Source: Pholiota molesta
Taxonomy: Eukaryota; Basidiomycota; Agaricomycetes; Agaricales; Strophariaceae
Assembly: GCA_014925825.1 (NCBI GenBank)
Contig: JACGCK010000114.1
Location: 88,780 to 152,779 of the forward strand
Direction: 5' to 3'
Length of the DNA stretch: 64,000 nucleotides
The position numbers were made by a program, and so were the translations under genes. How positions within the stretch are numbered: position 1 is the first letter of the stretch; the number at the start of each line of letters is the position of its first letter. The notes under the pieces are model-generated. The model was not told the origin of the DNA, did no database searches, and saw nothing but the letters and a program-made list of their open reading frames with translations. This document shows positions 58,044 to 64,000 of this stretch, piece after piece.

Positions 58044-58606
58044 TCAGAGCTTGAATTGCCTAATTTTTATTCTTTTTTTCTTTGAATTTGTCGTCGGCTG
58101 ATATTCTCTGGAGTCTGGACAGTGGAGTGACGACTCGACGAGTCCGTCGTTAGATTGAAATTCATTGAATGTTCATAATACATAAATGTCGAAAGACTCG
58201 AGAGTTTATTTGGGCCTTGAAAATTGAAAGTTGAGGGAGGGCCCGGAGGGGTGAGGCGAGGCTGTGGCTGCCAATTAAAATTTAAAAAAATAAAGAATCA
58301 ACTTGATACAACAGTATCGTTCTTCCGAAGGAAGGTGGTTTCCAAAGATTGTATTGCAGCATTGGATGCGGCAGCATCACGGAATCCCCTAGTAAAAGGC
58401 GAGGGGATTGTTTGTTTGATGCTGCCGCTGCTGCTGTAATTGGAGTAGGCAGGTGTGCAGGCGCATCAACAGAGTTTTGTATTTTGTTCAGTCGACGGGG
58501 TGAAACCCCGTGACCGCGTTCTTATCTCTCTCTCGCGCCTGGTCTCTTAGTAAGTTCAACTCTCTCTCGACTCTCTCCAAACTCTCTCCCTCAGTCCTCA
58601 ACGTCG

Positions 58607-59987
58607 ATGCCCATCTGCACGACATGCACCAACATTACTCCCTATCTCTACACCGTATACGAATCCGAATATAACCTTCGACTAGAGCAATGCGTTCGTC
58701 CCAATCACACTCAGGATATTGCAAACTGAAAACACTCATGAATATTCGCCGGACGTAGCCTAGCTGCCACGAATTTGTTGATCCTTATGTTGAACATGAT
58801 TCATTAACGATACTATTGGACCTGATATTGCTCAAACTCGGGGTATATCGACATCTGCTATATAACCGAAGGACAGAGCCACGAAGACTTCAAGGAAAGA
58901 GCAAGGCAACCAGCGACGAAACGAACAAGAACCAGGATACTGCGGCTGCTCGAAATAAATCACGAAAAGAAATAGTTCGTGGTTTCTCTGTTTAATCTGC
59001 TGCGGGTGTATTGACCTGCAAACCACCTCTAGGACAGCTGGCTATTTCTCTTCCAACTTGGGACTGCGCTCATATTCACAGATGCATGTAGGTTGACTAC
59101 TGGGCTCCTCGGAATTTACGCGTCTCATTCCATCCAGTCATCAGGTCGAGCTACCTAAGTAAGACTCAATTCTCTCTCGACGTACTGCTCGATCTCTGAC
59201 TATGTTCTGATGTAGATAGCGATAGAGTTTCGGAAACGACTCGGTGGACCAAGCAAGCAGTCCTAGCCTTTCTGCGCGTCTTTTTTGGAACGGCTGCTGG
59301 TACGCATTTTCCTAGCCAATGTACACGCACAACTAAACCTCGAGATCAGAGACTCTTGCATTTCATGGTGGTGTCACGCTCGCCTGTTACTTCATAATGA
59401 AGTTGATGACCTTCTTCCGATCATGGTTCCCTCAAAAATCCATAACAAGATCTAATCTTCGTCAGGAATTTCGGTATGAATATACAATCATCCCTTAAGC
59501 CAGAATACTGACATGTGTTCACAGCCTCTCCATGATATCATTTAGCCTGTTCTACTCATCGATCACCAAACTCTTCCTCCTATTTCTCCTCACAATATGG
59601 CTGCCCACATCGACCCAATCAAAAGAATATATTCTTCCTGACTGGGCCAAACATCTTTCAAACCACACCAGCAGCAGCCTCGTCCTCGCAGCCTTCAAGA
59701 TCCTCGATGACGAGGCAGATCGTGAATGGATTGTGCGTAACATTCTAGGAGGCATGTCTGCAGGGTTCGGGCTTCGTGGTCAGTGATGTCATGTTTTCTC
59801 ATCCTGCTCACGCGTTCTCATTTCTGCGCATCTTTCATCAGTCATACTAGACATACACCCCATCTTCACCACCATCATCATTTTAGCTGGATGGGTGGCA
59901 AAGACCGCCGTCACCGCCCTTTTGAGTGGGTGGGTCGGCGGAAACGAGGGTAACCGGGAGGCTTGGCTTGCTTACAGTATTCCATAA
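58607..59987 (+). CDS. ARV1: Arv1-family lipid/sterol transport protein
   Basis: ER/Golgi membrane protein needed for normal sterol distribution and GPI-anchor assembly. Eight exons keep phase (58607-58693, 58759-58974, 59033-59091, 59145-59158, 59216-59299, 59350-59473, 59525-59778, 59842-59987), giving 327 residues. The N-terminus has the Arv1 homology domain: zinc-type CTTC and CPSC pairs, then FVDPYVEHDSLTILLDLIL and GVYRHLLYNR. Next come LFQLGTALIFTDAC, LAFHGGVTLACYFIM and further membrane segments with the C-terminal LAGWVAKTAVTALLSGW. A 14-base exon (59145-59158) and two introns with the rare donor gttcgt are required. Model built by phase; exon 4 is the least certain. Confidence 0.85.
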
Positions 59988-60062
59988 GTGTATTCTATTG
60001 TTCATATCGCAACAGATTGCAGCCATTTTTGTTGACATTGATGACTACGAGGCGGCAAATTC

Positions 60063-62331
60063 TTAGATGCCCCATGCAGATTTTATCAAATCAGCACCTC
60101 TCTCTCCGAAAACATAAGCAACAAACTGTGTATGAGCAGCGGGCAACCTTGGCTGTTGAAAATTTCATTTGCATTAGCCTTATCACACAACGAAAACCCG
60201 ACGAAAGCCCAACATACCACCACAGAATTATCAATCACCCTCAGCCCAACCACCCCCTTCACCCTCAAATCCGGATCCACAACACCATACCCCGCGTTCT
60301 TGGCCGACATCGCCGCCGTCCCGACAGGATGGAACAGCGTGCCCGCCGTGGCACGCACCACCGCGTCGATCGCGGCATCCGTGGTGGCGTTGCTGACGGG
60401 GCCGCGCGTGTAGTTCGCCCACGCGGGCGCGGCGACGAAGCGGTGCGCGGTGCGCACGGCTTCGCGCAGGGCTTGGATGTCGTATTCCGTGGAGAGGAAG
60501 TTGGGGTCGATGGCGGGTGCGTGGAAGGGGTCGGACGAGGTGATGGTGACCGTGCCGCCTAGTTTACGCGAACAGTCAGCCGGGTGAAATGATCAAGGAT
60601 ACCTTGTTAGAATACTAACGCGACGCCGGTGTCAAGAACACCACATTCACAGACAGGAAGTTGCCACTTGGCGGGAAAGGAGGGCGCGCTACTCCATTCT
60701 ACAGCTCGGATAAGTTCGACAGTGCATAGTCTCAGGAAAACGTGATAGCTCACGGATATCAGCAGTTCAACATGCGGCGTATTGGGACCAGCAGCGGAAT
60801 CCGGGAACGATTGTAGAATCGAAGAATTTTCCTGGAAACGGACCCATCCGATGTTATTGAAAGAACCAGTAGCGAGCACGCCGTTGCGCGTCTTTTCCCA
60901 TTGATCCACAAGCGCTTGCGTGGCCGAGGCATTATTAGTGAAAGCTTCAAACGTATCCGTCGAGTCGACATTCCATTCGTTGAGCACAACCAGGTGGTCG
61001 GACAGATTCTTGCCAACAGACGGGTTATCCACGAGCGTCTTGATGCCAAACTTGGACAGCGTCTCCTTGTCGCCAATTCCAGAGTGCAAGAGGATTTGCG
61101 GAGAGTTGACAGCGCCCGCGGAGAGGATGACCTCTCGGCGCGCAGTCGCGCGTGTCAGTGGTCCATTCGACGATTTGAATTCTACGGTTTGCATGACCGG
61201 TTGACCATGGACAGTGCCCGTGCTCAAAACACGGGAGACACGCGCATGGAGGAGGACGTCGAGATTGCGCCTCTTGATGAATTGCGGTCCGAGATAAGAC
61301 GTAGCAGAGCTACTTCTCGCTCCATCCTTTATGGTATATTGTGTGAATCCTGCATCGAACGAGATTAGGTTTGAGCCAATCAAAATTAAAATGCAACTCA
61401 CCAACACCAATGGGCGACCCAGAATTGTAATCAAGATTGAACGGGAATTCAGGTAGCTGTTGCGTAGCCTCTACAACTCGAGCATCAATCGGTTCTTGGA
61501 ATCCATACAGACTGACAGAATTGATTCCATGAAATCCGTGCACGCTGGGGTCGAATTGGCCTGTGGTATTATGATGATCAGCTGGTGGTGTGACGACTTC
61601 ATTCTACCCAGGAAAAAAAATGTTAATAATGCTGGAAAACACGCCAAAAAAAGAAGAACACAAAAAGAGAAAAAACATACCCTACGGAAGAAAGGTGTCA
61701 TTGCGTCCCAGCCCCATCCAGGATCCCCGGATAGCGCAGCATATCGATCGAAATCCTCTTTACTACCGCGTGTATAGGCCAAATAATCTACAAAGTTAAA
61801 CACACATAAGTTGTTGTCAATCTGCTCACATAGCACAGGATATACTCACTAACAGAGCTACTCCCGCCTATTACGAACCCTCTCGGATACGGAATAGCGC
61901 GATTATCCAAATTCGTTTGAGGAACTGTAGTATAATTCCAATCGACGCTGGTTCGTGGCGTTGCACGCGTGTCGAAAAACGGAATGCTGATATTCAGAAT
62001 GCCATCGTTTCTAAAAAGTGCAGTATGTCTCGTGGGCTTGCATACGATATCAACGAAATGAAGGAAAGCTTACGATATACCAGCTTCTAATACCAGGACA
62101 GAGATACTTGGGTTTTCAGTGAGACGGTTTGCCACTACATTTCCGGCTGTACCACCTGATAGTAATCGACAGTCAATGCATTGCTTAGACGGTCAAAAAC
62201 GACAGAAACGGACCTCCAACGACAATGAAGTCGTACTCTAGACCCGGCAAATCCTTGACGTCCGAGAAGAAAGCGGCCAACGAAGCCTGGATGTGCAGTC
62301 CAGCAGAGAAGATGAGGAAACGAGACCACAT
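60063..62331 (-). CDS. GMC oxidoreductase (aryl-alcohol oxidase-like), secreted
   Basis: FAD flavoenzyme of the glucose-methanol-choline family; such enzymes supply H2O2 or reduce quinones during wood and litter decay. The ATG at 62329-62331 opens MWSRFLIFSAGLHIQASLAA, a plausible signal peptide. The ADP-binding motif GLEYDFIVVGGGTAG is split by an intron near 62160. Further signatures: PYPRGFVIGGSS, LLHSGIGDKETLSKFGI, PSVGKNLSDHLV, and the catalytic GTLFHPVGTAAM histidine with the later LPAAHTQ histidine. Several N-glycosylation sequons (NASA, NATT) are present. Many short introns; the end is GERGADLIKSAWGI with TAA at 60063-60065. The exact substrate cannot be read from sequence. Confidence 0.88.
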
Positions 62332-63401
62332 CTGAGTCGCACCTTTTGTCAGCACGGAGGATATCGTTTTATACAATCCCCAAGTCAGGATCTATTTTAG
62401 GCACAAGAAAAGGAGGAAAGATAATCTTAGGATTGATGTTACAACGGATGCAATGGATTATGGCAGATACGGTTTGATGATAGTCACCGGCATGTGGTCT
62501 GCGCGAGATTCAAGGTGGATTAGGCTGGCGCCCAGAGCGTCATCGCCGACTCCCCGAGTGTCCCAACAGCCAACCTACATAGTTTTTTGTCAGCAGGTTT
62601 GATAGGCCTCCAGATCCCACTTGCCAAAGTACCACATAATTGTAACAAATATAACACGAGTCCTATCTGCTATGCCCGAGGAGTTTTTCATACAACCCTG
62701 AGACGACGATTCCATCTTCTTGAAGGGCTGTTGAAGGGTGTCAGGAAAAGGAAGCTTCAGGAGAAGGGTGCGGACCTACTCGAAACTAAATTTACACCAG
62801 CTTCATCGATGTAAACGCTCGAACCGTAGCAAGACGGCGAGGAACGGCGAGGGAGGAGCAAGGAAGAGCATTTTTGTGGAGTTACGATCAGGAACTATTG
62901 TTGTCGATTATAGGCCGTCGGGTGTGCGTATAGTAAGGAGCAAGGGAAGAGCAGTTCAAAGCGCTGTAAAGGGCCACACTATGTTGAGTGTGAGAAATCA
63001 AAATGGATGAATAGCCATTGCTGATGATTTGTTAAGAATGCGGGTTTATCTGAGAGTCGGGAGAGCTGACATGTAGAACTAAGAGGCACAATGTACTCAA
63101 CTTCTTTAGTATACTAGAAAGCGGTGTTTTGTGTAGCGCGACCACGAGTCTCGCGTGTATATGTGCTCAAAGGCAAGGATCCTTATGAGATTGTGGTCTC
63201 GATATAGGGCATAAGCGCCACGAGCTATTAGCAGGCCGAATGAATATTATCATGGAATTGCCGGTAGGTATCTTTAAATTTTTGTCCTAGATAACCGAAA
63301 AGCGTCTTCAATATAATTGAAACGAGTAACGAGACAGCTCGGTAAGTTTCAACAAACCTAATATTATCCAACATTCACGCATCCACCCACTTCCACACAC
63401 T
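62332..63401. other. Spacer upstream of the GMC gene
   Basis: Contains the GMC 5' flank and AT-rich sequence. Frames at 62587-63010 have no motif or splice partners. Nothing supported. Confidence 0.5.
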
Positions 63402-64000
63402 TCATGACCGCCGAGGCAGCTCCAGATGCTCCGGACCGAAGCTATCAGGCAGCAGCTCCCCTAGCGTCGTTTCCTTAACTCCCCCTTCCGTGTACCCAGG
63501 CATCGCCTGCTCGCCCTGCTCCAGTTTCTGCGGGTAGTTGCCTGGGACGAGCAGAATCGGCATATCGAGTGCGCAGAACTCGCGAATTACCTGGCGACAG
63601 ATGCCACAAGGCGAGATGGCGGAGTCGACATTTCTGTTGGAAAAGGAGAGGGGTTCTAAGCATGAGTGTCATGCGAATAGGAAACGACAAATGGCCCGAG
63701 GAGGATGAATAGACGAGAAGAGAGTTATCGGACTGACGTTACCACTGCAAGTCCAATGAAAGACCGGATGCCCTCGCTCTGCAGACAGAGAACCGTTCAT
63801 TTGAGAATCGTGATCTCTCTGGGATCATACGGCGCTCACAGCAGCTTTGACAATTGCGGTACGCTCGGCACATATCGTCCCACCTGAGATGATCACCATA
63901 ATTAGAGCCAATTATAATTTTAATGTATAACTTCAAAGTATAACTTCAAAGATACACTTAATCTGTGAGACCAGCACATACCATAAGACGCATTCTCGAT
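63402..64000 (-). CDS. CDD1: Cytidine deaminase (3' exons; 5' end outside window)
   Basis: Zinc enzyme of pyrimidine salvage converting cytidine or deoxycytidine to uridine forms. Four exons are in the window (63982-64000, 63840-63883, 63738-63778, 63402-63633) and keep phase: IENASYG, GGTICAERTAIVKAA, SEGIRSFIGLAVVT, then NVDSAISPCGICRQVIREF. Both zinc motifs are present: the CAE with the catalytic glutamate and PCGIC. The C-terminal extension (LLVPGNYPQKLEQG and on to PRRS) is somewhat longer than in the bacterial homotetramer. The start codon lies beyond 64000. Confidence 0.92.

Noticed and set aside
60901..61368. 155-codon + frame opposite the GMC gene
   Set aside because: Antisense of a conserved GMC exon; no independent features.

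Overview
The window reads as nuclear DNA of a filamentous basidiomycete, most likely an Agaricomycete. The genes are dense and split by many 45-70 base GT...AG introns, intergenic distances are short, and the recognisable proteins (GYF protein, mitochondrial Hsp78, squalene synthase, squalene epoxidase, Arv1, Rpc25, a Rim2-like carrier, GMC oxidoreductase, DUF6593, cytidine deaminase) form a fungal set. No bacterial operon signals, CRISPR arrays or retroelement polyproteins were seen.

Layout. 1-4067: end of a GYF-domain gene converging on HSP78. 4178-7113: GC-rich, degenerate, intron-studded repeats that look like modules of an unknown gene. 8640-19068: a rearranged block with a 1.9 kb inverted duplication carrying two divergent copies of an unknown gene, a third copy further on, a broken ERG9 copy joined to an ankyrin fragment, and intact ERG9. 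19232-25725: a small coiled-coil ORF, a DUF6593 gene and a tRNA-Ile in otherwise gene-poor sequence. 25953-28305: RPC25 divergent from a Rim2-like carrier. 29598-47385: two near-identical 8.9 kb tandem units, each holding a headless secreted-protein gene, a WD40 fragment, a tandem array of exon-intron cassettes, a modular repeat locus and another carrier copy. An intact secreted-protein gene sits at the right edge. 49709-50815: a foldback-type inverted-repeat element. 51438-64000: an orderly housekeeping stretch with an F-box/WD40 gene, U6 snRNA, ERG1, a second identical tRNA-Ile, ARV1, a GMC oxidoreductase and the 3' part of a cytidine deaminase gene.

Functional links. Squalene synthase (ERG9) and squalene epoxidase (ERG1) catalyse consecutive steps of ergosterol synthesis, and Arv1 acts in sterol transport. 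ERG1 and ARV1 are direct neighbours; ERG9 is about 37 kb away. The rest is mainly genome plasticity: segmental duplication, truncation and fusion of gene pieces, and intron-containing repeats. All gene models were built by eye from reading frames, splice-site phase and remembered family features; nothing was aligned by software.
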